A DNA stretch of 64,000 nucleotides from Streptomyces rubradiris (GCF_016860525.1 NZ_BNEA01000001.1:682001-746000), one strand, 5' to 3'; positions 9,518 through 19,026 are shown, counted from the stretch's first letter. The notes: generated by a model not told the origin, from the letters alone. Made by a program: numbers and translations.

Positions 9518-9960
9518 GGACCGGGCGGGGGCGCGGGTGGGCACGCGTGCGGGGACGGCCCCCTGGGAGGGGTGGCAGAGGGCGGCTGCCCGGGGGCGCG
9601 CGCGGGGGCGTCGACCGTGAGGGCGGGAGGCGGTCCGGCAGGGGCGTGGACGCCTGACGTCACGGCCGCGGACGGCGCCCCTCCGGCTCCGCTCGGGTAA
9701 GCCGGGCCGCGCAGCGGTCCGCTTGCCGCGCTCCGATGCCCGGTGGGTTCCGGCCGGACCCGTGGCGCGGTTGCGCGCTCACCCCCGGGGCCGTGCCGTT
9801 GCGCGGTGCCGATCCGGGGTGGAAGGCTGGAAAGCGGCAGCGGCTCGGCGCGCGCCCGGGGACCAGCCGGTTCACGGCGTGCGGCCACCGTGCCGCGCGT
9901 GCCGACGGCTCGCCGTTCGCTGGGGCGGCATCCGGCCGTCCTCACCCTCTGGAGGTAGTC
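9518..9960. other. Gene-free stretch upstream of the DUF5709 gene
   Basis: These 443 bp hold no frame that looks coding. The first 150 bp are runs of G and C downstream of the ABC pair. The rest must hold the promoter of the DUF5709 gene, but I see no clear -10/-35 or operator. The final GGAGG (9951-9955) is that gene's SD. Confidence 0.5.
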
Positions 9961-10431
9961 GTGGACAACGCCGACGGTTGGGGGGATGACGTCTACCAGC
10001 CCGATCCCTCGGAGATCCGGGAGGACTCGGGGGTGCTCGACGTCGAGGACACTCTGGACTTCGACGGCGTCGCCGACCCCCTCGACCGCGGCTGGTCCCC
10101 TCCCGAGCGACCGTGGGCGGTGGAACACGTCGGTGTGACGGCGGCCGAACGCCAGGCGGGTGAGACCCTCGACCAGCGGCTCGCCGAAGAGCTGCCCGAT
10201 CTCTCCGCGCCCGACGGGGACGGTATCGGGGACTGCGAGGGCACCGACGGGGAACCCCTCGACAATGAGGTCGGCAACTTCCGGTCCGGGCGGCTGGTGG
10301 CACCCGACGAGGGCGCGCACGAGGACGACGAGGCCGCGCTCGTCGCCACCGACGTCGGCATCGACGGGGCCGCCGCCTCCGCCGAGGAGGCCGCGGTGCA
10401 CATCGTCGACGAGGACGCCCTCCCCGGCTGA
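9961..10431 (+). CDS. DUF5709 family protein
   Basis: This acidic 156-residue protein starts at a GTG with GGAGG 5 nt upstream. It matches the actinobacterial DUF5709 pattern: an early Asp-rich DDVYQP motif, a VEDTLDF block, and a central SPPERPW motif about residue 47, followed by a long Glu/Asp-rich, low-complexity region. No signal peptide or membrane segment is visible. The family has no known function. The type B L31 gene follows in the same direction after 51 bp, so they may be cotranscribed. Confidence 0.75.
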   Translation: MDNADGWGDDVYQPDPSEIREDSGVLDVEDTLDFDGVADPLDRGWSPPERPWAVEHVGVTAAERQAGETLDQRLAEELPDLSAPDGDGIGDCEGTDGEPLDNEVGNFRSGRLVAPDEGAHEDDEAALVATDVGIDGAAASAEEAAVHIVDEDALPG

Positions 10432-10482
10432 GCCGGACAGTCCGGACGCCTCCGGCCCGACCTCCCGTTGCGAGGAGCCGCC

Positions 10483-10746
10483 ATGCAGCAGGACAAGCAC
10501 CCCGACTACCACCCCGTTGTCTTCCGTGACCGCGCCGCAGGGTACGCCTTCCTGACGAGGTCCACCGCCCGGAGCGAGCAGACCATCGAGTGGGACGACG
10601 GCCAGAGCTACCCGGTGATCGACGTGGAGATCTCCTCGGAGAGCCACCCCTTCTACACCGGCAAGGCGCGTACGGTCGACACCGAGGGCCGCATCGCCCG
10701 CTTCGAGCGCCGGTACGGCACGGCGGACGCGGGCGAGCCGGGCTGA
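10483..10746 (+). CDS. rpmE2: Type B 50S ribosomal protein L31
   Basis: The 87-residue product is the cysteine-free (type B) form of ribosomal protein L31, recognisable by the N-terminal HPDYHPVVF, the [13 protein letters not shown] block and the FERRYG end. Type B L31 lacks the zinc-binding cysteines of type A and in Streptomyces usually replaces it under zinc limitation through Zur. I saw no obvious Zur box (an AT-rich TGAAAATG-type palindrome) immediately upstream, so this copy may be regulated otherwise or read through from the DUF5709 gene. The ATG is preceded by CGAGGAG. Confidence 0.9.
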   Translation: MQQDKHPDYHPVVFRDRAAGYAFLTRSTARSEQTIEWDDGQSYPVIDVEISSESHPFYTGKARTVDTEGRIARFERRYGTADAGEPG

Positions 10747-10910
10747 TCCGGCGATCTCCGCCGGACCGCGGGCCACCGCCGAGGAACCCGCCTGCGCATG
10801 ACCCGGGCCGGAGGACGGCTGCGAACCTCCGTCCCGCCCCGATGTCCTGGCCCGGACGCGGCGCGCCCGCCCCGGCTCCGCCCGATCGTGAGCCGGTGCC
10901 GTCGGCCTGG

Positions 10911-11705
10911 TCAGATCACATTGAGGGCCGCGGCGCAGCCGACCCCGCCGAGCAGCATGAACGCCGGCATCAGCACTTTGAGCTCGATCCAGCTGCCCGC
11001 CCGGAACCGCATCGCCTTCGGCGGCCCCACCGGGTACCAGCGCTTGCGGCCCACCGGGATCGGCCACAGGATCGGGCAGCCGGACACGGTCAGCGCGTCC
11101 CCGATGTCGTGCACCAGCGCGCCGAGCACGACCGGCAGCCCCAGCCACAGGTACTCCTGCCCCGGCGCGGTGAACAGCCAGTCGGAACCATGGCCCGGCT
11201 TGTCCAGCACTCCGGCCAGGATCCACGCGCTGGTCGCCGCCAGCAGCCAGACCAGGACATCGCTGCTGGAGCCGCGTGCCGCCCGCCACAGCAGACCTTC
11301 GATCGCCAGCACCATGTGCACGAAGAGGACCGCCAGCACTCCCCAGCGGTCCCCGGTGATCGCCACGGCGGAGCAGCCCGCGCCGATCAGGACGGCCCAC
11401 ACCCAGGTGTGCGTCAGCGTGCGGTGTCCGCCGGAGCGGCGCGGGTCGCCCTGCTTCCTGGTCGCCTTGTAGACGGTGTACGAGAGTTTGTCCACGATCT
11501 CGCAGAGCCCGCGGGAGACCGGCCCGAAGGCCCGGGAGATGGTGGCCGCCTTGTGGTCGAGGTCCGGGGCGAGCGCGGCTCCGGCGCTGATCAGGGCGCC
11601 GCAGAGGAGGACCGGCCAGGGCATGGGGTGTCCGGCCGCCGCCGTGGCGGCTCCCACCCCCAGCCAGGCAGCGGCCCCCGACAGTGAGTGTGCTGGTCCC
11701 ATCAT
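10911..11705 (-). CDS. YdjM-like membrane-bound metal-dependent hydrolase (DUF457)
   Basis: This 264-residue integral membrane protein resembles the YdjM family, often named inner-membrane metal-dependent hydrolases. Features are the N-terminal GPAHSLSG motif, APDLDHK near residue 47, and GGHRTLTHTW near residue 95, whose His/Asp residues are the probable metal ligands, followed by four to five hydrophobic helices. Two starts are possible: ATG 11705 (chosen, GGGAAG upstream) and ATG 11723. The gene is divergent from the helicase gene. The precise reaction is not known for this family. Confidence 0.78.
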   Translation of the reverse strand: MMGPAHSLSGAAAWLGVGAATAAAGHPMPWPVLLCGALISAGAALAPDLDHKAATISRAFGPVSRGLCEIVDKLSYTVYKATRKQGDPRRSGGHRTLTHTWVWAVLIGAGCSAVAITGDRWGVLAVLFVHMVLAIEGLLWRAARGSSSDVLVWLLAATSAWILAGVLDKPGHGSDWLFTAPGQEYLWLGLPVVLGALVHDIGDALTVSGCPILWPIPVGRKRWYPVGPPKAMRFRAGSWIELKVLMPAFMLLGGVGCAAALNVI

Positions 11706-11850
11706 GGCCGCTTCCCGCCCCATTCCTCATGTCGCGCTGCCCAGTTGACCTGGTGCGCTGACGCCTCGCCGGCCACACAGCGTAGCTTCCATGATCTTCA
11801 CACCCGCAGCCGATTCCCCGCTCGGGCGGTGGGCCAGGCAAGATGGGGGC

Positions 11851-14364
11851 GTGACCCTCATCGATCAGCTGCCGCCGACCGCCGACCCCGACGCCCTGTA
11901 CGAGGCCTTCGAGTCCTGGGCTCAGGAGCGCGGCCTCACCCTCTATCCCCACCAGGAGGAGGCGCTGATCGAGGTGGTCTCCGGGGCGAACGTGATCGTG
12001 TCGACGCCCACCGGATCCGGCAAGAGCATGATCGCCGCAGGCGCGCACTTCGCCGCGCTGGCCCGGGACGAGGTCACCTTCTACACGGCACCGATCAAGG
12101 CCCTGGTGTCGGAGAAGTTCTTCGAGCTGTGCAAGCTCTTCGGCACCGAGAACGTCGGCATGCTCACCGGCGACGCATCCGTGAACGCCGACGCGCCGGT
12201 TATCTGCTGCACCGCCGAGGTGCTGGCGTCGATCGCGCTGCGGGACGGCAAGGACGCGGACGTCGGCCAGGTCGTCATGGACGAGTTCCACTTCTACGCC
12301 GAGGGGGACCGCGGCTGGGCCTGGCAGATCCCGTTGCTGGAACTGCCGCAGGCACAGTTCATCCTGATGTCGGCCACTTTGGGCGATGTGTCCTTCTTCG
12401 AGAAGGACCTCACCCGCCGCACCGGCCGCCCCACCTCGGTGGTCCGCTCCGCCACCCGTCCGGTGCCTCTGTCCTACGAGTACAAGCTGACCCCGCTCAC
12501 CGAGACGCTCACCGACCTGTTGGAGAGCAAGCAGGCCCCGGTGTACATCGTGCACTTCACGCAGGCGCAGGCCGTCGAGCGGGCGCAGGCGCTGATGAGC
12601 ATCAACATGTGCTCGCGCGAGGAGAAGGATCAGATCGCCGAGCTGATCGGCAACTTCCGCTTCACCACCAAGTTCGGCCGCAACCTCTCCCGTTACGTAC
12701 GGCACGGCATCGGCGTGCACCACGCCGGCATGCTGCCCAAGTACCGGCGCCTGGTGGAGAAGCTCGCCCAGGCCGGACTGCTGAAGGTCATCTGCGGCAC
12801 GGACACGCTCGGCGTGGGCGTCAACGTGCCGATCCGCACGGTGCTGTTCACAGCGCTGACCAAGTACGATGGCAGCCGGGTGCGCACCCTGCGGGCCCGG
12901 GAGTTCCACCAGATCGCGGGCCGGGCCGGCCGGGCCGGTTTCGACACTGCCGGGTTCGTGGTCGCGCAGGCGCCGGAACACGTCATCGAGAACGAGAAGG
13001 CGCTGGCGAAGGCGGGCGACGACCCGAAGAAGCGGCGCAAGGTGGTGCGCAAGAAGGCGCCGGAGGGCTTCGTCGGCTGGACGGAGAACACCTTCCAGAA
13101 GCTGATCGAGTCGGAACCGGAGCCGCTGACCTCGCGTTTCCGGGTGACGCACACAATGCTGCTGTCGGTGATCGCCCGTCCGGGCAACGCGTTCGAAGCG
13201 ATGCGCCACCTCCTGGAGGACAACCACGAGCCGCGCAAGCAGCAGCTGCGGCACATCCGCCGGGCCATCGCGATCTACCGCTCGCTGCTCGACGGCGGAA
13301 TCGTCGAAAAGCTCGACAAGCCCGATGCCGAGGGCCGGATCGTCCGGCTCACGGTCGACCTCCAGCAGGACTTCGCGCTGAACCAGCCGCTGTCCACGTT
13401 CGCCCTGGCGGCGTTCGAACTCCTCGATCCCGAGTCGCCGTCGTACGCCCTCGACATGGTCTCCGTGGTCGAGTCCACCCTGGACGACCCGCGGCAGATC
13501 CTCGTCGCCCAGCAGAACAAGGCGCGCGGTGAGGCCGTGGCCGCGATGAAGGCGGACGGGGTCGAGTACGAGGAGCGCATGGAGCGGCTGCAGGACATCA
13601 CGTACCCGAAACCGCTGGAAGAGCTGCTCTTCCACGCCTACAACACCTACCGCAAGAGCCACCCGTGGGTCGGCGACCACCCGCTGTCGCCTAAGTCGGT
13701 GGTCCGGGACATGTACGAGCGGGCGTTGTCCTTCACGGAGCTGGTGTCCTTCTACGAGCTGGCCCGCACCGAGGGCATCGTGCTGCGTTACCTCGCCAGC
13801 GCCTACAAGACGCTGGACCACACCATCCCGGACGACCTGAAGTCCGAGGATCTGCAGGACCTGATCGAGTGGCTGGGCGAGATGGTGCGCCAGGTGGACT
13901 CCAGCCTGCTGGACGAGTGGGAGCAGCTCGCCAACCCGGAGGAGATGACCGCCGAGGAGGCCCAGGAGAAGGCCGACGAGGTCAAGCCGGTCACGACCAA
14001 CGCCCGCGCCTTCCGGGTCCTCGTCCGCAACGCCATGTTCCGCCGCGTGGAGCTGGCCGCCCTGGACCAGGTCGAGGAACTGGGCGAGCTGGACGCCGAG
14101 TCCGGCTGGGACGCCGACGCGTGGGGCGAGGCGATGGACAAGTACTGGGACGAGTACGACGACCTCGGCACCGGCCCCGACGCCCGCGGCCCCAAGCTCC
14201 TTGTCATCAAGGAGGAGCCGGAGAACGGGCTCTGGCGCGTCCGTCAGATCTTCGACGACCCGAACGGTGACCACGACTGGGGCATCAGCGCGGAGATCGA
14301 CCTCACGGCCTCCGACGCCGAGGGCCGTGCGGTAGTCCGTGTCACCGACGTCGGCCAGCTGTGA
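11851..14364 (+). CDS. SKI2-like DExH-box RNA/DNA helicase
   Basis: The 837-residue product is a superfamily 2 helicase. Motif I is TPTGSGKS (52-59), motif II is DEFH (144-147), motif III SAT follows, and motif VI appears as HQIAGRAGRAG. A long C-terminal region of the actinobacterial type (winged-helix and helical bundle) follows. I chose GTG 11851, with a GGGGG run just upstream, over the in-frame ATG 11791 because it matches the usual N-terminus (TLIDQLPPTADP) and length of these proteins, and because the ATG lies very close to a probable -10. It probably acts in RNA remodelling or turnover. The tesB gene follows after 40 bp and may be cotranscribed. Confidence 0.88.
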   Translation: MTLIDQLPPTADPDALYEAFESWAQERGLTLYPHQEEALIEVVSGANVIVSTPTGSGKSMIAAGAHFAALARDEVTFYTAPIKALVSEKFFELCKLFGTENVGMLTGDASVNADAPVICCTAEVLASIALRDGKDADVGQVVMDEFHFYAEGDRGWAWQIPLLELPQAQFILMSATLGDVSFFEKDLTRRTGRPTSVVRSATRPVPLSYEYKLTPLTETLTDLLESKQAPVYIVHFTQAQAVERAQALMSINMCSREEKDQIAELIGNFRFTTKFGRNLSRYVRHGIGVHHAGMLPKYRRLVEKLAQAGLLKVICGTDTLGVGVNVPIRTVLFTALTKYDGSRVRTLRAREFHQIAGRAGRAGFDTAGFVVAQAPEHVIENEKALAKAGDDPKKRRKVVRKKAPEGFVGWTENTFQKLIESEPEPLTSRFRVTHTMLLSVIARPGNAFEAMRHLLEDNHEPRKQQLRHIRRAIAIYRSLLDGGIVEKLDKPDAEGRIVRLTVDLQQDFALNQPLSTFALAAFELLDPESPSYALDMVSVVESTLDDPRQILVAQQNKARGEAVAAMKADGVEYEERMERLQDITYPKPLEELLFHAYNTYRKSHPWVGDHPLSPKSVVRDMYERALSFTELVSFYELARTEGIVLRYLASAYKTLDHTIPDDLKSEDLQDLIEWLGEMVRQVDSSLLDEWEQLANPEEMTAEEAQEKADEVKPVTTNARAFRVLVRNAMFRRVELAALDQVEELGELDAESGWDADAWGEAMDKYWDEYDDLGTGPDARGPKLLVIKEEPENGLWRVRQIFDDPNGDHDWGISAEIDLTASDAEGRAVVRVTDVGQL

Positions 14365-14404
14365 GCCGTTCGCGGCCAGTGGCAAGCCAAGGAGAAACCC
14401 ATCG

Positions 14405-15271
14405 ATGACGAATCCGGCCGAGAGACTGGTCGACCTGCTCGACCTGGAGCAGATAGAGGTCAACATCTTCCGTGGCCGCAGCCCGCAGGAATCCCTCCAG
14501 CGGGTCTTCGGCGGCCAGGTGGCCGGCCAGGCGCTGGTCGCCGCCGGCCGCACCACGGACGGCGACCGCCCGGTGCACTCACTGCACGCGTACTTCCTGC
14601 GTCCCGGCCGGCCGGGCGTGCCGATCGTGTACCAGGTGGAGCGGGTCCGTGACGGGCGTTCCTTCACGACGCGCCGGGTCACGGCCGTGCAGCAGGGCCG
14701 CACGATCTTCAATCTGACCGCCTCCTTTCACAAGCCTGAGGAAGGACCTTTCGAGCACCAGTTGCCGCCGGCCCGTGAGGTGCCGCACCCGGAGTCGCTG
14801 CCGACGGTCTCGGAGGAGATCCGCAAGCATCTGGGCACGCTGCCGGAGCAGTTGGAACGGATGGCGCGCCGTCAGCCCTTCGACATCCGCTACGTCGACC
14901 GGCTGCGCTGGAACGCCGAGGAGATCAAGGGGGCCGAGCCGCGCAGCGCCGTGTGGATGCGCGCGGTGGGGCCGCTGGGCGACGACCCCCTGGTGCACAC
15001 GTGCGCGCTGACCTATGCCAGTGACATGACCCTCCTGGACGCGGTCCGCATCCCGGTGGAGCCGCTGTGGGGTCCGCGCAACTTCGACTTGGCCTCGCTG
15101 GACCACGCCATGTGGTTCCACCGGCCCTTCCGCGCGGACGAGTGGTTCCTCTACGACCAGGAGTCCCCGATCGCCATCGGCGGGCGTGGGCTGGCGCGCG
15201 GGCGCATCTACGACCTGGAGGGACGACTGCTCGTATCGGTCGTCCAGGAAGGTCTGTTCCGGGCGCTGTAG
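14405..15271 (+). CDS. tesB: Acyl-CoA thioesterase II
   Basis: This 288-residue double hot-dog thioesterase hydrolyses acyl-CoA to free fatty acid and CoA in the cytoplasm. The N-terminal hot-dog holds the VFGGQVAGQAL motif and SLHAYFLRPG, the C-terminal one holds DHAMWFHRPFRADEW. Length and motifs match TesB, and the conserved acidic and polar active-site residues fall in the expected blocks. Start ATG 14405 is preceded by AAGGAGA. It lies 40 bp behind the helicase gene. The same two-gene order is, as far as I recall, common in Streptomyces. Confidence 0.92.
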   Translation: MTNPAERLVDLLDLEQIEVNIFRGRSPQESLQRVFGGQVAGQALVAAGRTTDGDRPVHSLHAYFLRPGRPGVPIVYQVERVRDGRSFTTRRVTAVQQGRTIFNLTASFHKPEEGPFEHQLPPAREVPHPESLPTVSEEIRKHLGTLPEQLERMARRQPFDIRYVDRLRWNAEEIKGAEPRSAVWMRAVGPLGDDPLVHTCALTYASDMTLLDAVRIPVEPLWGPRNFDLASLDHAMWFHRPFRADEWFLYDQESPIAIGGRGLARGRIYDLEGRLLVSVVQEGLFRAL

Positions 15272-15302
15272 CCCCCGCGACCAGGGGCCCGCCGTGAGGC
15301 GT

Positions 15303-16481
15303 TCACACCCGCGCGGCCCCTGTGCGTCGTGGGCTTCTCCGCCGGAGCCAGGCCCGCAGACCGCGGGGCGACCGCCGCGGACCGGGCTGTGCCGTCCCGT
15401 GACCCCGTGGTGCGGTCGGCGCCGCCGGCCTGCTGGCGGACATCGGCTCGGGAGGCCGTACCACCGGCTCACAAGACCGCGCCGTCGACCACGTGGGCCG
15501 TGTCCACGGCTCCTCGGCCCACGCGGCCGGCTCTGGGAGTCGTTGCGTCGACTCCGGGGAGAAGCCGTCCGGTCCCGGTGACGACGCCGCCGGCTTCGGG
15601 AACCTCGATGTCTCTTCCGCGGGCCCCGTCACCGTACGGGCCATCGGCGGGATGGGCCGTGGAGCCGTGCGGATCACCGGCGGGAGGGGGCGGGCGGCCG
15701 GTCGCGCGACGGATGAGACGCTGCGGGCCTCCTCGGCCAGGCGCGCCAGCTCGCTGCGCAGCCAGCCGATCTCGTCCGCGTCCTGCGCCGTCGTGATCTG
15801 CTCGGTCGCGTGTGTGACCGGTGATCCGGGAACGCCGTGCCCGGCCGGCATGGGCCGGAACCGGTTCAGCTGCGCCCGCTCGTACGGGTCCCTGACGATG
15901 TCCGCGACGTCGACGGGCGTGAGGAAGGCGGCCACGGCCGCGGCTCGGGCCCAGGGATCCTCGGCCCGCCGGAGCAGGAGTCCCAGATGGCGTCCGCGCC
16001 AGTTGCGTGCCCGCAGGTCCACGCCGGCCGTCAACTGGCCGCGCAGCGTCTCGGGCGTACGCCCCTTGAGCAAGCGCGCGTTCTCCGGTTCGGCCGCGAA
16101 CTGGCGTAGTTCCTCCGCCAGGTAGAGCCAGACCACGGCGCGGTAGCGGTTGAGGTAGAACGCGGCGGGCACGAGCAGGCCCAGCCGGGCGAGCCGGGTG
16201 AACCTGCCGGCCGGGATCTCCATGAGGGCTGCCCCTTCGGCCGTCCCCACGACCCGCACCCGGTCCAGGAGGGACTCGGGGAAGCCGTCCTGGGCGCGGA
16301 CGCGCTCGATCTCCGCGCGTTCCACGCGGCGACCCCCTCCCCCGCCCTCGTCGGGCACGGTGCGGATGCAGCCGAGCTGCACGGCACGGTCGAAATCACC
16401 TGGCTTGAGCCCCAGTTCGCGGGCTGCATGGCTCGGCTTGCAGGTGTGGGGGCGGGTGGGATCGAAAAGGTCGGCCGACAT
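15303..16481 (-). CDS. Uncharacterised Streptomyces protein with C-terminal disordered tail (DUF6397-like)
   Basis: This 392-residue protein has no signal peptide. Residues 1-200 look folded: a helix-turn-helix-like start (SHAARELGLKPGDFDRAVQLG), an Arg/Glu-rich region, and a helical repeat that includes RNWRGRHLGLLLRR. After about residue 230 it becomes Pro/Arg/Ser-rich and is probably disordered, ending in a highly basic stretch. ATG 16481 was chosen over the upstream ATG (16535) because GGGGGAG lies 8 nt before it. The folded half reminds me of DUF6397 proteins, but I hold that loosely. It converges with tesB. Confidence 0.6.
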   Translation of the reverse strand: MSADLFDPTRPHTCKPSHAARELGLKPGDFDRAVQLGCIRTVPDEGGGGGRRVERAEIERVRAQDGFPESLLDRVRVVGTAEGAALMEIPAGRFTRLARLGLLVPAAFYLNRYRAVVWLYLAEELRQFAAEPENARLLKGRTPETLRGQLTAGVDLRARNWRGRHLGLLLRRAEDPWARAAAVAAFLTPVDVADIVRDPYERAQLNRFRPMPAGHGVPGSPVTHATEQITTAQDADEIGWLRSELARLAEEARSVSSVARPAARPLPPVIRTAPRPIPPMARTVTGPAEETSRFPKPAASSPGPDGFSPESTQRLPEPAAWAEEPWTRPTWSTARSCEPVVRPPEPMSASRPAAPTAPRGHGTAQPGPRRSPRGLRAWLRRRSPRRTGAARV

Positions 16482-16608
16482 GGTCGTGCTCCCCCGTGGA
16501 GTCGTTGGCTCACGCCCTGTGCGTTCGCCGTGCACTCACCGTAGCCGGTTTCGCCGTGGCTCGTTCCGGGCCTGTGGATAACTCCACGGGGGCAGGAAAA
16601 ACCGCAGG

Positions 16609-17022
16609 TCAGGCGTCCGCCTTGCGTGTTCGCTCGGGTTGCCTGGCATCGATGCCGAGGTGTTCGCCGACCCGATTGACGAGCAGGGTCATCTCGTAGG
16701 CGATCTGACCGATGTCGGCCTCCGCCCCGGTGAGCACGCACAGACAGCTGCCGGCGCCGGCCGCGGTCACGAACAGCACGGCATCGTCGTACTCGATCAT
16801 CGTCTGGCGCACCCTGCCCGCGCCGAAGTGCCGTCCCGAGCCCTTGGCCAGGCTGTGCAGTCCGGACGCCACGGCGGCCAGATGCTCGGCGTCCTCACGG
16901 CGTAGGCCCGTGCTCGCCGCGGTGACCAGCCCGTCGTTCGACAGGACCAGCGAGTGGCGGACGTGGTCCACCCGCTCGGTCAGATCGTCCAGGAGCCAGC
17001 CGAGGCCCTGGTTCTGCGCCAT
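16609..17022 (-). CDS. Roadblock/LC7 (MglB/CvnB-like) domain protein
   Basis: This 137-residue protein is a single Roadblock/LC7 domain, seen from the starting GWLLDDLTERVDHV, the LVLSNDGLVTA strand pair, and LLVNRVGEHLG near the end. In Streptomyces such proteins usually sit in conservons as CvnB, between a histidine kinase (CvnA), a DUF742 protein (CvnC) and a small GTPase (CvnD), and act as GTPase regulators. None of those partners is adjacent here, so it is an orphan. ATG 17022 has a strong SD (GGAGAGGG). It is divergent from the PPOX oxidoreductase gene. Confidence 0.85.
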   Translation of the reverse strand: MAQNQGLGWLLDDLTERVDHVRHSLVLSNDGLVTAASTGLRREDAEHLAAVASGLHSLAKGSGRHFGAGRVRQTMIEYDDAVLFVTAAGAGSCLCVLTGAEADIGQIAYEMTLLVNRVGEHLGIDARQPERTRKADA

Positions 17023-17113
17023 GTCCCTCTCCCCGTGTGATGTCTCCCCCTGGCTGGAGGAACTCTCCGCCAGCCTTCCCCACGACCGGCGTGCGGGCAA
17101 GCAGGATGGGCGC

Positions 17114-17542
17114 ATGGCAGAGAAGATGACCGATGAGGAATGGCGGGCGTTCGTCTCGGACGGCACCCGCACCGGCAAACTGTCCACCGTTCGCGCCGAC
17201 GGGAGCCCCCATGTGGCCCCGGTCTGGTTTCTCCTCGACGGAGACGACCTGGTGCTCACCACCGGCAAGGACACCGTGAAGGGGCGCAATCTGACCCGTG
17301 ACGGCCGGGTCGCCCTGTGCGTGGACGACGAGCGTCCGCCGTTCCACTTCGTGGTGCTGAACGGCGAGGCGGAGGTGTCGGAGGATCTGGCCGAACTCCG
17401 TCAGTGGGCCACGCGGATCGCTGCCCGTTACGTGGGCGAGGACGACGCCGAGGAGTACGGCGCCCGCAATGGCGTTCCGGGCGAACTCCTGGTGCGTGTC
17501 AGCATCGACAACGTGGTGGCGGTACGGGATCTCGCGGCCTGA
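17114..17542 (+). CDS. PPOX-class F420-dependent oxidoreductase
   Basis: This 142-residue split beta-barrel flavin/F420-binding protein matches the PPOX class, F420-type subfamily. It shows the typical GKLSTVRADGSPHVAPVWF start, LTTGKDTVKGRNL (cofactor phosphate binding) and RVALCVDDERPPFHFV. These enzymes use reduced F420, abundant in actinobacteria, to reduce varied substrates; the substrate here cannot be told. Start ATG 17114 fits the family N-terminus, although the SD is weak. Confidence 0.87.
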   Translation: MAEKMTDEEWRAFVSDGTRTGKLSTVRADGSPHVAPVWFLLDGDDLVLTTGKDTVKGRNLTRDGRVALCVDDERPPFHFVVLNGEAEVSEDLAELRQWATRIAARYVGEDDAEEYGARNGVPGELLVRVSIDNVVAVRDLAA

Positions 17543-17615
17543 GCCGCAAGAGCGGGCTGTGCGGTCACGGCGGTGACCGGCGGCGTCGGCGGAGGCCGGG
17601 GGGCGGTGCGGGATC

Positions 17616-18224
17616 ATGCGGAGCATGAGCGACGACCACACACATGTCCAGGAATTCTTCACCGCCCGGGCCGCCGACTGGGACAGCCGCTTCCCGGATG
17701 ACGGCCCTGCCTACGCGGCAGCCGTCGCCGAACTCGGATTGCGCGAGGGGGACCGTGTTCTGGACGCGGGCTGCGGCACGGGGCGGGCCCTGCCGCCGCT
17801 GCGGGCCGCCGTCGGCCCCTCCGGCGTGGTGCTGGGGGCCGATCTGACCCCGGCGATGCTCCAGGCCGCCGTACGGGCCGGCCGGCACCGCGCGGGACGG
17901 CTGCTGTTCGCGGACGTCGCCGCGTTGCCGCTGCGTTCGGGTTGCCTGGACGCCGTGTTCGCGGCCGGCCTGATCGCCCATCTGCCGCATCCGGCGGAGA
18001 ACCTGCGGGAACTGGCCCGCGGGGTGCGACGGGGAGGGGTGCTCGGGCTCTTCCATCCGATCGGCCGCGCCGCCCTGGCAGCACGCCAGGGCCGTCGGAT
18101 CACGCCAGACGACCTGCGGGCCGAGGCCAATCTCCGGCCGTTGCTGGCTCGTTCGGGCTGGCGCATGACGTCGTACGTGGACGAGGACGCCCGTTTCCTC
18201 GCGCTCGCGGTGCGCGAGGACTGA
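17616..18224 (+). CDS. Class I SAM-dependent methyltransferase
   Basis: This 202-residue Rossmann methyltransferase has motif I VLDAGCGTG at about residues 49-57, the acidic residue binding the SAM ribose in GADLTPAML, and a post-I LLFADVAALPL block. The N-terminal helix (QEFFTARAADWD) resembles UbiE/COQ5-like enzymes acting on small molecules. Two close starts exist (17616 and 17625); the first has a G-rich SD at the right distance. It converges, 13 bp apart, on an alpha/beta hydrolase gene. The substrate is unknown. Confidence 0.82.
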   Translation: MRSMSDDHTHVQEFFTARAADWDSRFPDDGPAYAAAVAELGLREGDRVLDAGCGTGRALPPLRAAVGPSGVVLGADLTPAMLQAAVRAGRHRAGRLLFADVAALPLRSGCLDAVFAAGLIAHLPHPAENLRELARGVRRGGVLGLFHPIGRAALAARQGRRITPDDLRAEANLRPLLARSGWRMTSYVDEDARFLALAVRED

Positions 18225-18237
18225 CCGCCGCGCCGGA

Positions 18238-18993
18238 TCAGGCCGTTCCGGCGACGGCTGCCGCGAAGGCGCCGGGGTTGTCGAACATGACGTTGTGTCC
18301 GGCGCCGGACACCGTCACCACGCGGACCCCGGCGGCTTCCAGGCTCTCGCGGCCCGCGAGTTCGCCGCCGGCCTCGCCCTGGAGGAAGATCCGGTCGACG
18401 GACAGTCCCGCCAGGAGCGTGCGCATCACAGGGCTGGAGCCCCGGCACAGACCGACAGCGCTGCGGTGCAGGGCGCGCGGATCGGTCAGCCGCATGGTGG
18501 CCGCCCACAGCGGGCCGACCGCGTCCAGCACGCGCGCGTACCCCTCCTCGACGAACTCCCCCTCTTCATAGGCGGCGATAGCATTGCTGGCGGCGGTCGA
18601 CGGCGGAAAGGCGTCCAGGTTGGCCTCTGTCAGCACCAGCCGGGAGACGAGGTCGGGCCGCCGGTGGGCAAGGACGATGGCCACGGCACCGCCCATACTG
18701 TGCGCGATCAGTTCGGCGCTCGTGACTCCGGCCGTGTCCAGGGCGACCCCGACCGCGTGGGCGTGGTCGTCCAGGGTGTAGCCGAAGTCGTGGGGGCGGT
18801 CGCTCGTGCCGTGCCCAGGCAGATCCACGAACAGGCTGCGTCTGCCGGTCAGTTCCGGCCGGGCGGCGATGTGGGCGTGGTAGACGGCGGACATGGATCC
18901 GAGTCCGTGCAGAAACACCCGGGCGGGCTCCGCCCCAGGCACTTCCGTCCACCGGATGTGGCTGCCCTTGCTGTCGAACGCGGCCTGGCGCAT
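18238..18993 (-). CDS. Alpha/beta hydrolase
   Basis: The 251-residue product is a soluble alpha/beta-fold hydrolase. The oxyanion segment FLHGLGS (about 27-33), the nucleophile elbow AHSMGG with Ser99, and the catalytic His233 in GAGHNVM are visible; the acid is probably in the VDRIFLQGE region. It looks like an esterase or C-C hydrolase with a small cap. ATG 18993 has the SD GGGAGGGG. It is divergent from a PadR regulator, with an inverted repeat between them, so the regulator probably controls it. Confidence 0.85.
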   Translation of the reverse strand: MRQAAFDSKGSHIRWTEVPGAEPARVFLHGLGSMSAVYHAHIAARPELTGRRSLFVDLPGHGTSDRPHDFGYTLDDHAHAVGVALDTAGVTSAELIAHSMGGAVAIVLAHRRPDLVSRLVLTEANLDAFPPSTAASNAIAAYEEGEFVEEGYARVLDAVGPLWAATMRLTDPRALHRSAVGLCRGSSPVMRTLLAGLSVDRIFLQGEAGGELAGRESLEAAGVRVVTVSGAGHNVMFDNPGAFAAAVAGTA

Positions 18994-19026
18994 GTGCCCC
19001 TCCCTGTGCTGCAACAACACCGCACA

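Noticed and set aside
8950..14712. Very long open frame on the minus strand
   Set aside because: It is antisense to the ABC, DUF5709, L31, YdjM-like and helicase genes, has a Gly/Arg/Ala-rich translation without domains, and reflects high G+C.
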